Numbered from the stretch's first letter, positions 16,972 to 25,514 are shown. The stretch is 47,345 nucleotides of DNA from Victivallales bacterium (GCA_018648945.1 JABGQJ010000003.1:1-47345), one strand, 5' to 3'. Notes: generated by a model from the sequence alone, not told the origin. Translations and numbers: made by a program.

Positions 16972-17941
16972 ACACACCTCCGAGCGCATGGTCCCGGTCG
17001 CCAACTGGCGCGGCCAAGGCTCGTTCGACCACATCTTCCATTTCCGCCACCACTGCATCGCGCAGTTCCTGAATCGCGGCGGCGTCGAGTCCTCGCTCCC
17101 CAAGCATCCCGGCGGTAACCGCCAGGCAATCGCGTTCGCCCCAATCGCGTTCCTCCTCCCGCGTGCGGTAGACGCGTGGATCGTTCTTGGAGTGCCCGCA
17201 GAAGCGGTAGGTCATCAGTTCCAGCAGAGCCGGCCCTTCGCCCGCCCGGACCCGTTCCGCCATGGTCGCCGTCGCCTCCAGCACTGTCACCACGTCCATG
17301 CCGTCGACCGTGGTCCCCGGCATGGAGTAGGCGGCCGCGCGGTCGGCAACCTTGGTGGTTGCCACCGACTGAGCAGTCGGGTTGCTCATGCCGTAGCCGT
17401 TGTTCTCGCAGACAAACAGGACAGGCAACTTCCAGAGAGAGGCCATATTCAGCGATTCGTGGAAGGTCCCCTGGTTGCTGGCCCCGTCGCCGAAGAAGAC
17501 GATCGCGATGTCGTCCAGCTCCCGGTACTTGAGCGCCCAGGCGGCACCGGTGCCGATGGGGATTCCCCCGCCGGTGATGCCATTGGTGCCAAGGAAGCAG
17601 AGATCCATGGCGCACATGTGCTGCGAGCCGCCGCGCCCCCCACAGTAACCCGTCTCGCGGCCCATCAGCTCGGACATCACGCGGAAAGGGTCTAGCCCCC
17701 GGGCCAGCAAGTGCCCGTGCCCACGGTGGTTCGAGACCAGCCAGTCGGTCTCCCGAGCCGCACCCACCACGCCCACCGAGCAGGCCTCCTGCCCGATGCA
17801 GAAGTGGGAGGTGCCTCCCAAGAGATTCTTGGTGAAAAGGCCGCCGAGAACTTCCTCGAACTCCCGGATGAGCAGCATCCGGCGGAAGCACGCGGCCAGT
17901 TGTTCCAGAGTCAGGCTCTCGGCCCGCAGACATGCCAGCAT
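16964..17941 (-). CDS. 2-oxoacid dehydrogenase E1 component, alpha subunit
   Basis: The protein has 325 residues of PdhA/AcoA type. The thiamine-diphosphate motif is FGDGASNQGTFHESLNMA (from about 150) ending in CENNGYGMS (178-186). The segment GGRGGSQHM and the phosphorylation-loop region YRFCGHSKNDPRVYR are also typical. It is the first gene of a seven-gene minus-strand operon (E1 alpha, E1 beta, cysQ, sulfotransferase, methyltransferase, GT4, tandem kinase). A full pyruvate or acetoin dehydrogenase would need E2 and E3, which are absent here. E1-only pairs in antibiotic deoxysugar pathways (avilamycin AviB1/AviB2) are reported as two-carbon branch formers, a useful precedent. Confidence 0.9.
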   Translation of the reverse strand: MLACLRAESLTLEQLAACFRRMLLIREFEEVLGGLFTKNLLGGTSHFCIGQEACSVGVVGAARETDWLVSNHRGHGHLLARGLDPFRVMSELMGRETGYCGGRGGSQHMCAMDLCFLGTNGITGGGIPIGTGAAWALKYRELDDIAIVFFGDGASNQGTFHESLNMASLWKLPVLFVCENNGYGMSNPTAQSVATTKVADRAAAYSMPGTTVDGMDVVTVLEATATMAERVRAGEGPALLELMTYRFCGHSKNDPRVYRTREEERDWGERDCLAVTAGMLGERGLDAAAIQELRDAVVAEMEDVVERALAAPVGDRDHALGGVYA

Positions 17942-18014
17942 GGTGTTGTACCCAAGAAAGTGGAGAAGAGACGCAGCCGTCTACTATACCCAGACGCAAG
18001 CCGAACGCACATCA

Positions 18015-18050
18015 TTGGACGCGTCTCTCCATATTCCCTATAGTAATAGG
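18015..18050 (+). promoter_or_regulatory. candidate promoter with palindrome for the GT-C/TPR gene
   Basis: In the 153-base divergent gap, TTGGAC (18015-18020) and TATAGT (18039-18044) are 18 bases apart. The -10 matches consensus at five of six positions; the -35 only at three. The -10 lies inside the inverted repeat CCTAT-AGTA-ATAGG (18037-18050), which could be an operator. Start prediction would be about 18051, some 45 bases before the ATG at 18095. The promoter for the divergent E1 alpha operon must also be in this gap but is not clear. Confidence 0.35.
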
Positions 18051-18094
18051 CTCGCCCCACGCTGTACAGGCGCGGGCATACCCAGGTCCACCCG

Positions 18095-20299
18095 ATGGTC
18101 TCGACGCAGATGGCAGAACAACGACAGGATGGTTTCATTGGCTGGGCAAGGAGGCACCCTCTCCTGGCCGATCTCGCCTGCTTGGCAACCATCGTCGTGT
18201 TCGCGCTCTTCCTGCGCGGAGTCTACGTGGCCGAGTACACCAGCATGAGTCCCCTCGGCCAGGCCGCCATCGGCGCCGACGTCGGGGAATACGACACTGC
18301 GGCCCGCCAGCTTCTGATTGCTGCCCCGGTCGGCGCCGACACCTCGATCCATGCCCCGCTCTACCCCCGCTTTCTGGCGACGCTCTACCGGATGACGAAC
18401 CTGCAGCTGCCCGCCGTGCGACATCTGCAACTCGCCCTGGACGTGCTCGCCCTGGTTCTGGTCTGGATCGCGGTACGGCGGCAGTGGCGAAGGCGAGTGG
18501 CCTGCATCGCAGGCCTCATTTGGGCAGGCTACCTGCCACTCATCTACTACTCCGCCGAGCTGTTCTCCGAAGGACTGGTGGTCTTCTTCATCTCCCTCGC
18601 TCTCTTCCTCTGGTCCTTCCTGCCCACCGCCAGACGCACCCGCGCGGCTCTCTTCGTCGCCGTCGGCGTCAGCCTTGGCCTGGCCGCCATCAGCCATCCC
18701 CTAAGCCTCCTCTTCGGACTCGCCGTCGTCGCCCTCGGCCCCCTCCTGCTGCCGCAGCCGCCCAATCGCCGGCAACACCTGATCGGCTCCGCCTGGCTTG
18801 CCCTCGGCCTGGCCATCCCCATCGCTCCCGTCTCCTGGCACAACTCCCGCCTCGCCGGCGGCTTCGTCCTCATCCAGGACCGCGCCGGCCTCAACCTCTA
18901 CATCGGCAACAACGCCGATGCCGACGGCACCCCGAACATCCCCCCCGGCCCCGACTACCAGCGCCTCCTCGACTGGCCCGCCAGCGAAGGCATCAAGGGA
19001 TCTCGGGACGCCCAGAAATTCTACCGCAAGCAGGCTCTCCACTTCGCCGGCACCCATCCCATCCAGCAACTTGGGCTCCTTGTCCGCAAGTTCACGCTCA
19101 CCTGGAACGCGCAGGAGATTTCCAGCGGATCGGATCTCCCCGTCCTCCAGCTCTACACCCGTTTCATGCGCCTCCCCTTCCTGCCTCGCTTCGGCTGGCT
19201 CGCCCCCTTGGCCATCCTGGGCATCTGGCTCCGACGCCGGGAGCGCCAAGCCCGGATCTGGGTGCTGCTGCCACTTGTCTACACCGCCGCGCTGACCCTC
19301 TTCGTCACCTGCGGGCGCTACCGCTTGCCGATGATGCCAGGCCTCATCCTGCTCGCCGCCCTGGCCCTCGATGCCCTCGCCGACGCCTGGAGCAACCAGG
19401 ATCTCCACACCTGGCGGCTCGCCACCGGCACGATTCTGATCGCCGCCATTCCCATCTACTTGGTCCGCCCCCCGGTCCCGCGCGACCACCAAGCCCGGAC
19501 CGGTCTTCTCTTCGCCGAGGCCTATTGGCATCAGCTCCAGCGCCAACCCCCGGGCGAGGTCCGCGCAAAACTGCTCTCCTCTACCGAAGAGTTCCTGAGC
19601 CAGCTGAGTCTGGAACTGAGGAAAGCCGAAAGGCAGGGAGCCGAACCATCCCCCACATGGGCCGAGATACACGACATGTATGGCCTCTGCCTCGGGGAGA
19701 GCGGCAAGCATGCCGAAGCCCTGAACGAACACCAGCTCGCCCGCGAACTCCGCCCCAATGACCCGCAGATTCTTGTCCACTATACCACCGCCCTTGTCCG
19801 GAACGGCCAGCCCAAGCAAGCCCGCACTCTCCTCGAAGCCGCCCTCGCCGGTTGCCCGGACCAACCCATCCTCTGGTACGAACTCGGGGTGATGGACCAA
19901 CTTGCCAAGCAGCATTCCCAGGCGCGCAAGGCCTACGCCAAAGCCCTGGAACACGATCCGACCCTGGTCAGCGCCCTCCTCAACCTTGCGGTGCTCCACC
20001 ACCAGGGCGACGAACCGACCGAGGCAGAGGCCCTGTACCGCCGGGCGCTGCGTCTCGACCCCCTCAAGGCGCGCGCCCACTACGGCCTCGCCGTCCTCCT
20101 CGCCGAAGGCGGCGACTTCGCTGCCGCCACCCCCCATTTCCGCGCCGCCATCGTCCGCCAACCACGCAACGAGCACTTCTGGGAGACCTACCGCAAGATG
20201 GCCGAGAACGCGGGCCAGACCGAAGAGGCCGAAATCATTGCCAAACAGGCGGCAGCGGCCATGGCCCCACCACCCCAGCCCCTGGAGGAGAAACCATGA
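18095..20299 (+). CDS. GT-C membrane glycosyltransferase fused to TPR domain
   Basis: The protein has 734 residues. The N-terminal two-thirds is a polytopic GT-C (PMT/ArnT-like) enzyme. Hydrophobic helices start at about residue 27, and an acidic first outer loop (GADVGEYDTAARQLL) carries the GT-C catalytic signature. More helices run to about residue 460, including the CGRYRLPMMPGLILL segment typical of this group. The C-terminal 520-715 holds four or so tetratricopeptide repeats (for example YELGVMDQLAKQHSQARKAY, ALLNLAVLHHQGDEPTEAEA). It would transfer a sugar from a polyprenyl phosphate at the outer face of the inner membrane, with the TPRs recruiting a partner (inference). An alternative ATG is at 18110. 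Confidence 0.85.
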   Translation: MVSTQMAEQRQDGFIGWARRHPLLADLACLATIVVFALFLRGVYVAEYTSMSPLGQAAIGADVGEYDTAARQLLIAAPVGADTSIHAPLYPRFLATLYRMTNLQLPAVRHLQLALDVLALVLVWIAVRRQWRRRVACIAGLIWAGYLPLIYYSAELFSEGLVVFFISLALFLWSFLPTARRTRAALFVAVGVSLGLAAISHPLSLLFGLAVVALGPLLLPQPPNRRQHLIGSAWLALGLAIPIAPVSWHNSRLAGGFVLIQDRAGLNLYIGNNADADGTPNIPPGPDYQRLLDWPASEGIKGSRDAQKFYRKQALHFAGTHPIQQLGLLVRKFTLTWNAQEISSGSDLPVLQLYTRFMRLPFLPRFGWLAPLAILGIWLRRRERQARIWVLLPLVYTAALTLFVTCGRYRLPMMPGLILLAALALDALADAWSNQDLHTWRLATGTILIAAIPIYLVRPPVPRDHQARTGLLFAEAYWHQLQRQPPGEVRAKLLSSTEEFLSQLSLELRKAERQGAEPSPTWAEIHDMYGLCLGESGKHAEALNEHQLARELRPNDPQILVHYTTALVRNGQPKQARTLLEAALAGCPDQPILWYELGVMDQLAKQHSQARKAYAKALEHDPTLVSALLNLAVLHHQGDEPTEAEALYRRALRLDPLKARAHYGLAVLLAEGGDFAAATPHFRAAIVRQPRNEHFWETYRKMAENAGQTEEAEIIAKQAAAAMAPPPQPLEEKP

Positions 20300-21102
20300 C
20301 AAAAAGGTTCAACTACGGCTCGCAAAGGCTCTTGCGGTCCAGTATATTCCGCTTCTCGTGTTTCTGTGCAGTGTGTACTTGCGGCCAAGAGCCAGCAGTC
20401 CCCAAAGTCTTTGATGTGGGGCTCCAGCTCAAGGAAACGCAGGTCGCCCTCGGAGCCCAGAAGGAGCAGACCAAGCGTCTCCAGCAGGAGAACGCCAAGC
20501 TCCAGAAGGAACTTGAGAAACTGCGCAGCCGATATGCGGATCTCTATCTTCGCAGTCGGCAACAGGGACAGAATCAGCAAGACTTAGAACTCCGGGTTGC
20601 GCACTTACTGACAGAACGTCGCGGACTTGACGCGGGCCAGGCCCTGGCCAGGGCTGTCAGAGCGCTGCAGGAGACCGGCTCCAGCCAACGGAAACTCGAA
20701 ACCGTGGCAGACGAGTTCGGAACCTACCTGATCTCAGTGCTAGAAGTGCTCCAACCCAGCAACACGTTGAAAGGTGAGATTGACAGTCGCTACAAAACAG
20801 TGCTCAACGCTGTCGAAGCGATGAAAAACCCGTTGTCGCCTGTAGTCGCCTGGCGAGGCAACGGCAATCAAGCCAAACGTGTCTGCAGAGTTCTCACCGT
20901 AGATGATGACCTTCATGTCGTAGTCCTGGATGCCGGCTCCAACGCTGGGATCCGACCCGGTGCGAACTGGCACGTGCAAATCGACGGCCAACGCACTGCG
21001 GACCTGAAGATCCTTGAGACCCGCCCCAACATCAGCGCAGCAGTTATGATCCGTGGAACTCTGAAAACTATAGGTCCCGGGAGCGTAGTCGCTCCCGAGT
21101 AA
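20296..21102 (+). CDS. coiled-coil envelope protein of unknown function
   Basis: The protein has 268 residues. The N-terminus has basic residues, then a weakly hydrophobic Cys-containing stretch ([16 protein letters not shown]) that could be a signal or lipoprotein leader, though no clean lipobox is visible. A strong coiled coil spans about residues 45-90 (heptads rich in K, E, Q, L). The C-terminal domain contains [20 protein letters not shown] followed by [14 protein letters not shown], a beta-rich pattern I associate with periplasmic MreC-like or similar domains. The start overlaps the GT-C/TPR stop (ATGA). I do not recognise a named family. Its last codons encode an RNA hairpin just upstream of rplV. 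Confidence 0.7.
   Translation: MTKRFNYGSQRLLRSSIFRFSCFCAVCTCGQEPAVPKVFDVGLQLKETQVALGAQKEQTKRLQQENAKLQKELEKLRSRYADLYLRSRQQGQNQQDLELRVAHLLTERRGLDAGQALARAVRALQETGSSQRKLETVADEFGTYLISVLEVLQPSNTLKGEIDSRYKTVLNAVEAMKNPLSPVVAWRGNGNQAKRVCRVLTVDDDLHVVVLDAGSNAGIRPGANWHVQIDGQRTADLKILETRPNISAAVMIRGTLKTIGPGSVVAPE
21078..21097 (+). promoter_or_regulatory. RNA hairpin at the glycan/ribosomal operon junction
   Basis: CGGGAGCG (21078-21085) and CGCTCCCG (21090-21097) form a perfect eight-base-pair stem with loop TAGT, overlapping the last codons of the upstream gene. An A-run, not a T-run, follows, so it is not a classical intrinsic terminator on plus. It may stabilise a 3' end or partly insulate rplV. Confidence 0.5.
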
Positions 21103-21125
21103 GAAAAAAGCAGCAAGAGGTACCC

Positions 21126-21157
21126 GGTCCCCGTTGTCGTCCCCGGCAACACGGACC
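21126..21157 (+). promoter_or_regulatory. leader hairpin immediately upstream of rplV
   Basis: GGTCC (21126-21130) pairs with GGACC (21153-21157), and GTTG (21133-21136) with CAAC (21147-21150), separated by a symmetric two-base internal loop. The structure ends 12 bases before the rplV ATG. It could be a ribosomal-protein-responsive leader. No family match is claimed and the stem is modest. Confidence 0.3.
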
Positions 21158-21169
21158 ACCAAACCAACC

Positions 21170-21517
21170 ATGGAAGCACGAGCCATCACAAAGTACGTGC
21201 GCATATCGTCTAGCAAGGCACGCCAGGTGGCGCGACTTATCCAGGGAAAACCTGCGACCGAGGCAATCGCCCTCGTCCAGCACATCCCCAGGAAAGCCGC
21301 GCGCCTCATTGCCAAGACATTGCGCAGTGCCGTGGCCAACGCCGAAAACGCGGAGCGCGACAGCGCCAGCGTCGATCAGCTTACCGTCAAGGAAGCGATC
21401 GTCGGCGAGGGACCCACGATCAAGCGATTCAAACCCAAGGCCCGCGGGATGGCGGGGCGCATCCGCAAGCGCACCAGCCATATCCGCATCGTCGTTACCG
21501 ACGAAAGCCAGGCATAG
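21170..21517 (+). CDS. rplV: 50S ribosomal protein L22
   Basis: The protein has 115 residues (about 110 in E. coli). The core [19 protein letters not shown] begins the fold, and the beta-hairpin lining the exit tunnel is [20 protein letters not shown], the expected conserved block. The ATG at 21170 gives the canonical start. It is the first ribosomal gene here; rpsS, rplB, rplW, rplD, rplC and rpsJ, which usually precede it, are replaced by glycan genes. The gap to rpsC is 10 bases. Confidence 0.96.
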   Translation: MEARAITKYVRISSSKARQVARLIQGKPATEAIALVQHIPRKAARLIAKTLRSAVANAENAERDSASVDQLTVKEAIVGEGPTIKRFKPKARGMAGRIRKRTSHIRIVVTDESQA

Positions 21518-21527
21518 GGAGCATACC

Positions 21528-22229
21528 GTGGGCCAAAAAGTAAACCCGATTGGCTTCAGAATCCCAGTCAACAAGGACTGGAGATCGCGCTGGTTCGCAC
21601 GCAAGGCTGACTTCGGTCCCTTGCTGCACGAGGACCTCCGCATCCGCGCGCTTGTCAAGGGCGAGCTGCGCAACGCCGCCGTCTCCAAAGTCACCATCGA
21701 GCGTTTCGCCAAACGCCTCCGCGTGACCGTCTTCTCCGGCCGTCCCGGCCTCGTCATCGGTCGCAAGGGCGCCGAGATCGAGCGCATCAAGGGCGAAATC
21801 GCCAAACTTGCCGTCGGCAAGGAAGTCTACGTAGACATCAAGGAAGTCCGTAGCCCCGAAGTCGATGCCCAACTCGTCGCCGAGAACGTCGCCCAGCAGC
21901 TGGAACGCCGGATCAACTTCCGCCGTGCCATGAAGCGGGCTCTCCAGACCGCCATGGACATGGGCGCCGAAGGCATCCGCATCCGTTGTGCCGGTCGTCT
22001 CAACGGTGCCGAACTGGCCCGGACGGAGCAGTATCGCCTCGGCAAGGTGCCGCTGCACACGCTCCGCGCGATTATCGACTACGGTTTTACCGAGGCCCGC
22101 ACTCTCGCTGGGCTGATTGGTGTGAAAGTCTGGATCTGCAAGCCCCACGATTGGGAGGATAAGCAAAATGCCTCTGATGCCAAAACGCGTAAAACACCGC
22201 AAGGTCCAAAGAGGCCATCGCGGCGGTAA
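21528..22229 (+). CDS. rpsC: 30S ribosomal protein S3
   Basis: The protein has 233 residues. It starts at GTG 21528 with the invariant [14 protein letters not shown]. The KH domain with the GXXG loop is in [19 protein letters not shown], and the C-terminal domain has [12 protein letters not shown] and LIGVKVWI. The last 20 codons ([15 protein letters not shown] onward) run into rplP, giving a 62-base overlap in a different frame. The tail is basic and dispensable-looking. Confidence 0.96.
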   Translation: MGQKVNPIGFRIPVNKDWRSRWFARKADFGPLLHEDLRIRALVKGELRNAAVSKVTIERFAKRLRVTVFSGRPGLVIGRKGAEIERIKGEIAKLAVGKEVYVDIKEVRSPEVDAQLVAENVAQQLERRINFRRAMKRALQTAMDMGAEGIRIRCAGRLNGAELARTEQYRLGKVPLHTLRAIIDYGFTEARTLAGLIGVKVWICKPHDWEDKQNASDAKTRKTPQGPKRPSRR

Positions 22230-22587
22230 CGCAACAAGTAGCAACAAACTTGACTTCGGCGACTACGGCCTCCAGATCCTGGAACGCGGCATGATTACCG
22301 CCAACCAGATCGAAGCGGCCCGCGTGGCGGCAACCCGCCACATGCAGCGCCGCGGCAAGCTCTGGATCCGCCTCTTCCCGGACAAGCCCATCAGCAAGAA
22401 GCCCCTCGAAACCCGCATGGGCAAGGGCAAGGGAAATCCCGAAGGGTGGGTCGCCGTCGTCCGTCCCGGCAACATGGTCATCGAGATCAGCGGCTGCAAC
22501 GAGAGCACCGCCCGCGCGGCCCTCGCCCGCGCCGCCAGCAAGATGCCCTACCGCTGCCGCTTCCTCACCCGCCACCGCTCGGCATGA
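22168..22587 (+). CDS. rplP: 50S ribosomal protein L16
   Basis: The protein has 139 residues. The N-terminus [16 protein letters not shown] and the blocks [30 protein letters not shown] and [12 protein letters not shown] identify L16. The ATG at 22168 is preceded by GGGAGG about nine bases away, inside the end of rpsC, which supports the 62-base overlap as real. It binds near the A-site finger and peptidyl transferase centre. Confidence 0.96.
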   Translation: MPLMPKRVKHRKVQRGHRGGNATSSNKLDFGDYGLQILERGMITANQIEAARVAATRHMQRRGKLWIRLFPDKPISKKPLETRMGKGKGNPEGWVAVVRPGNMVIEISGCNESTARAALARAASKMPYRCRFLTRHRSA

Positions 22588-22621
22588 CACTGAACCAGCC
22601 CGACTTAGGAGATGACCGCAG

Positions 22622-22840
22622 ATGAACCCCGCGGAAATCCGAGAACTTACCGCCGAAGAGCTGGCTCTGCGCGCCGAGGAATGTCGCCGCGAGACTCTGA
22701 ATCTGCGCCTCCAGGCCCAGACCGGACAGCTCGAGAATACGGCCCGCTTCCGTGACGTGCGCCGAGATCTGGCCCGCCTCGAAACCGAACGCACCGCCCG
22801 TGCCCGTGCGGTCGAACAGACGGAAGGGCAAACAACATGA
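22622..22840 (+). CDS. rpmC: 50S ribosomal protein L29
   Basis: The protein has 72 residues, predicted all-helical. [20 protein letters not shown] matches the L29 N-terminus, and [20 protein letters not shown] the second helix with the conserved L-x-N-x-x-R core. Its stop overlaps the rpsQ start (ATGA at 22837). A Thr/Gln-rich tail makes it slightly longer than usual. Confidence 0.93.
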   Translation: MNPAEIRELTAEELALRAEECRRETLNLRLQAQTGQLENTARFRDVRRDLARLETERTARARAVEQTEGQTT

Positions 22841-23118
22841 CCGAAGAAAAGACCAGAGAACGCAGCCTGCGCAAGACCCGCACCGGCACCGTAGTCAGTG
22901 ACCGTCAGGACAAGACTCTTGTCGTGAAGGTCCAGCGCCGTGCCGCCCATGCCCGCTACCACAAGGTGGTGACGCATACCAAGAAATACTACGTGCACGA
23001 CGAAAACAACGAAGCCCGCACGGGTGATGTTGTCGAGATCATGGAGACCCGCCCGCTCAGTAAAATGAAGCGTTGGCGTCTGGTCTCGATCGTCCAGCGT
23101 GCCGCGGTGGACGAATAG
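22837..23118 (+). CDS. rpsQ: 30S ribosomal protein S17
   Basis: The protein has 93 residues and an OB fold. [18 protein letters not shown] is the S17 signature, followed by [20 protein letters not shown] and [20 protein letters not shown], all near-consensus. A short charged N-terminal extension ([13 protein letters not shown]) adds about ten residues. It is translationally coupled to rpmC. Confidence 0.95.
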   Translation: MTEEKTRERSLRKTRTGTVVSDRQDKTLVVKVQRRAAHARYHKVVTHTKKYYVHDENNEARTGDVVEIMETRPLSKMKRWRLVSIVQRAAVDE

Positions 23119-23130
23119 GAGAGCTGCCCG

Positions 23131-23496
23131 ATGATTCAGATGCAGAGCAGTCTTGATGTGGCAGACAACAGCGGCGCTCGTCGCATTGTCGCCATCCGCG
23201 TGCTCGGGCAACGGAAGACCTATGCCGGTATCGGCGATGTAATTCGCGCCACCGTCAAGGAAGCCCAGCCCCGCGGCCTCGTCCGCAAGGGCGAGCTCGT
23301 TCGCGCCGTCGTTGTGCGCACCCGCCATGACATTCGCCGGGCCGATGGTTCCTACCTCCGGTTCGACCGAAACGCGGCCGTCATCATCGATGACGCGGGC
23401 AACCCCCGCGGCACCCGCATCTTTGGGCCCGTCGCCCGGGAGCTGCGCGAAAAGAACTTCATGAAGATTCTCTCGCTGGCTCCGGAGGTGCTGTGA
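23131..23496 (+). CDS. rplN: 50S ribosomal protein L14
   Basis: The protein has 121 residues. [20 protein letters not shown] is the invariant N-terminus. [15 protein letters not shown] and the C-terminal [20 protein letters not shown] complete the identification. AGGAGAG precedes the ATG at the right distance. Its stop overlaps rplX. Confidence 0.97.
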   Translation: MIQMQSSLDVADNSGARRIVAIRVLGQRKTYAGIGDVIRATVKEAQPRGLVRKGELVRAVVVRTRHDIRRADGSYLRFDRNAAVIIDDAGNPRGTRIFGPVARELREKNFMKILSLAPEVL

Positions 23497-23771
23497 TGAC
23501 GAAAGCCCGGATCAAGAAAGAACAAACGGTCGTGGTCATCAGTGGTTCCGACAAGGGCCACCGGGGCAAAGTGCTCCTCGTTGACCGCGAAAAGCAGTTG
23601 GTCGTGGTCGAGGGCATCAACGTCCGCAAGAAAACCCAACGTCGCTCCCAGGAGCATCCCGAGGGCGGCATTGTGGATCTCGCGTGCCCCATCCATATTT
23701 CCAACGTCATGGCCGCCGACCGCTACGACGCCCGGCAGCAGGCCACCGCTCCGGCGGAGTCCGACAGCTAG
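23496..23771 (+). CDS. rplX: 50S ribosomal protein L24
   Basis: The protein has 91 residues, shorter than E. coli L24 (about 104). The KOW motif is VVVISGSDKGHRGKVLLVDR, followed by VVEGINVRKKTQRR and the HISNVM segment. ATG 23496 overlaps the rplN stop by one base (TGATG) with CGGAGG eight bases upstream. A GTG at 23493 is the alternative start. Confidence 0.95.
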   Translation: MTKARIKKEQTVVVISGSDKGHRGKVLLVDREKQLVVVEGINVRKKTQRRSQEHPEGGIVDLACPIHISNVMAADRYDARQQATAPAESDS

Positions 23772-23786
23772 GGTGAGGTTTCGAGC

Positions 23787-24332
23787 ATGATTACCAGTAC
23801 ACTATATGATTACTACAAGGAGCAGGTTCTGCCCCAGCTCGTGCAATCGCGCGGCTACAAGAACCCGCTACAGGCACCCCGCCTGGTGAAGATTGTGGTC
23901 AACACAGGCGTCGGCACCGACAAGGATCGAGAGTTCCTTAACTCGGCCGTCGAGACGCTGAGTGTGATCACCGGCCAGAAGCCGGTCGTCACCAAGGCCC
24001 GCAAGAGCATCTCCAACTTCAAGTTGCGCGAAGGCATGTCGGTCGGGGCCTGTGTGACCCTGCGCCGCGGTGCCATGTACAACTTCCTGTACCGTCTCGT
24101 CAGCATCGTCCTGCCCCGCGTTCGCGACTTCCGCGGCGTGCCGGCCAAGGCCTTCGACGGAGCCGGCAACTACAGCTTCGGGCTGACCGACCAGAGCGTG
24201 TTCACGGAAGTGGACCTTGACAAGATCAAGCATACGCTCGGGATGAACATCACTGTCGTAACCACCGCCAAGACGGATGACGAGGCGCGCGAGCTACTCG
24301 CGCTGCTCGGCATGCCGTTCACGGCGAACTAG
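23787..24332 (+). CDS. rplE: 50S ribosomal protein L5
   Basis: The protein has 181 residues. [52 protein letters not shown] and the C-terminal [17 protein letters not shown] are the standard L5 blocks. It anchors 5S rRNA in the central protuberance. The gap to rplX is 15 bases. Confidence 0.97.
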   Translation: MITSTLYDYYKEQVLPQLVQSRGYKNPLQAPRLVKIVVNTGVGTDKDREFLNSAVETLSVITGQKPVVTKARKSISNFKLREGMSVGACVTLRRGAMYNFLYRLVSIVLPRVRDFRGVPAKAFDGAGNYSFGLTDQSVFTEVDLDKIKHTLGMNITVVTTAKTDDEARELLALLGMPFTAN

Positions 24333-24345
24333 GGGAGACGGAACT

Positions 24346-24531
24346 GTGGCGAAAAAGTCGCTAATCGTCAAATCATTGAAGACGCCGAAGTTCTCCACCC
24401 GGCGTTATACCCGTTGCGCTCGGTGTGGACGTCCCCGCGCGTACATCCGCAAGTTTCAACTCTGCCGCATCTGCTTCCGCGAACTGGCCAACACTGGCCA
24501 GATTCCGGGCGTGATGAAGGCCAGTTGGTAA
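24346..24531 (+). CDS. rpsN: 30S ribosomal protein S14, zinc-binding type Z
   Basis: The protein has 61 residues. Zinc ligands are C24 and C27 (CARC) and C40 and C43 (CRIC), the compact C+ form of S14. The end PGVMKASW is typical. The start is GTG 24346 with GGGGAGACGG upstream; internal ATGs would remove needed residues. The gene lies in its standard place between rplE and rpsH. Confidence 0.95.
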   Translation: MAKKSLIVKSLKTPKFSTRRYTRCARCGRPRAYIRKFQLCRICFRELANTGQIPGVMKASW

Positions 24532-24544
24532 TCGGAGACCTGCT

Positions 24545-24949
24545 ATGAGTATGAGCGATCCCATTGCCGACATGTTGACTCGTGTTCGGAACGCCGGTGC
24601 CGCCGGCCTGACCGAGACGACCATGCCCGGCTCGAAGATGAAGGCCGCCCTGGCCCAGGTTCTGAAAGAGACCGGCTACGTCGGTGAGTTCTCCGTCGCC
24701 ACCATGCCCCACGGCGGCACCGAACTGACTGTCGAGGTCCGCTTTGTTGGCAAGGAGAACACCCCCGTCATCGAGGGTCTCCAACGCATCAGCAAACCCT
24801 CCCGTCGCGTCTACGTCAACTCCCGCGAAATCCCCCGCGTCCTCGGTGGCCTCGGCGTTGCCGTGCTCTCCACCTCGCAGGGGCTCATGACCGGGCGCGA
24901 CGCACGCCAGAAGAACATCGGTGGCGAGGTGCTGTGCTACGTCTGGTAG
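24545..24949 (+). CDS. rpsH: 30S ribosomal protein S8
   Basis: The protein has 134 residues. DPIADMLTRVRNA starts the fold, RISKPSRRVYVNSREIPRVL is in the middle, and GLGVAVLSTSQGLMTGRDAR with GGEVLCYVW ends it, all consensus S8. GGAG is seven bases before ATG 24545; a second ATG at 24551 is less well placed. Confidence 0.96.
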   Translation: MSMSDPIADMLTRVRNAGAAGLTETTMPGSKMKAALAQVLKETGYVGEFSVATMPHGGTELTVEVRFVGKENTPVIEGLQRISKPSRRVYVNSREIPRVLGGLGVAVLSTSQGLMTGRDARQKNIGGEVLCYVW

Positions 24950-24980
24950 CGAGTTCCCGCCAAGAATAAGGAATCTAGCC

Positions 24981-25514
24981 ATGTCCCGCATGGGCAAGAT
25001 GCCAATCCAAGTCGCCGACAAGGTGAAAGTCGATATCTCCGACGCCAGCGTGACTGTCACCGGTCCCAAGGGCACCCTCGACTTCACCGTGCCGGCTCCC
25101 ATCTCCGTGGCCTTTGACAGCGGCATCATCACCGTCTCCCGGACGGGCGAGAACCGCGACGCCAAGGCCAAGCACGGCATGGTCCGCAGTATCCTGCAGA
25201 ACCATGTCACCGGGGTCAGCGAGGGCTTCAAACGCGCGCTCGAAATCCAGGGCGTTGGCTATCGCGGCCAGCTCAAGGGGAGCCATCTGACTCTCAACCT
25301 TGGCTACTCGAACCCCGTCGAGTACGATATTCCCGAGGGAGTCGCGGCCACCATGCCCGACCAGACCCACATCGTGCTCGAAAGCATTGACAAGCAGCTT
25401 GTCGGACAGACCGCCGCGAACATCCGCGCCTTCCGTCCCCCCGATGCCTATAAAGGCAAGGGTGTCCGCTATGCGGGCGAGCAGGTCTCGCTCAAGGAAG
25501 GCAAGACTGTCTAG
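24981..25514 (+). CDS. rplF: 50S ribosomal protein L6
   Basis: The protein has 177 residues, the E. coli length. MSRMGKMPIQV starts it, TVTGPKGTL is in domain 1, and LEIQGVGYRGQLKG with PPDAYKGKGVRYAGEQV is in domain 2. The ATG at 24981 was chosen over an upstream in-frame start inside rpsH because it gives the canonical N-terminus. Confidence 0.96.
   Translation: MSRMGKMPIQVADKVKVDISDASVTVTGPKGTLDFTVPAPISVAFDSGIITVSRTGENRDAKAKHGMVRSILQNHVTGVSEGFKRALEIQGVGYRGQLKGSHLTLNLGYSNPVEYDIPEGVAATMPDQTHIVLESIDKQLVGQTAANIRAFRPPDAYKGKGVRYAGEQVSLKEGKTV

Noticed and set aside
16964..17941. Complete pyruvate or acetoin dehydrogenase operon
   Set aside because: E2 and E3 genes are absent and the following genes are for sulfation and glycan assembly.
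18701..20302. 533-codon ORF on minus opposite the GT-C/TPR gene
   Set aside because: Gly/Glu-rich antisense reading with no motif; the plus frame has clear membrane helices and TPRs.
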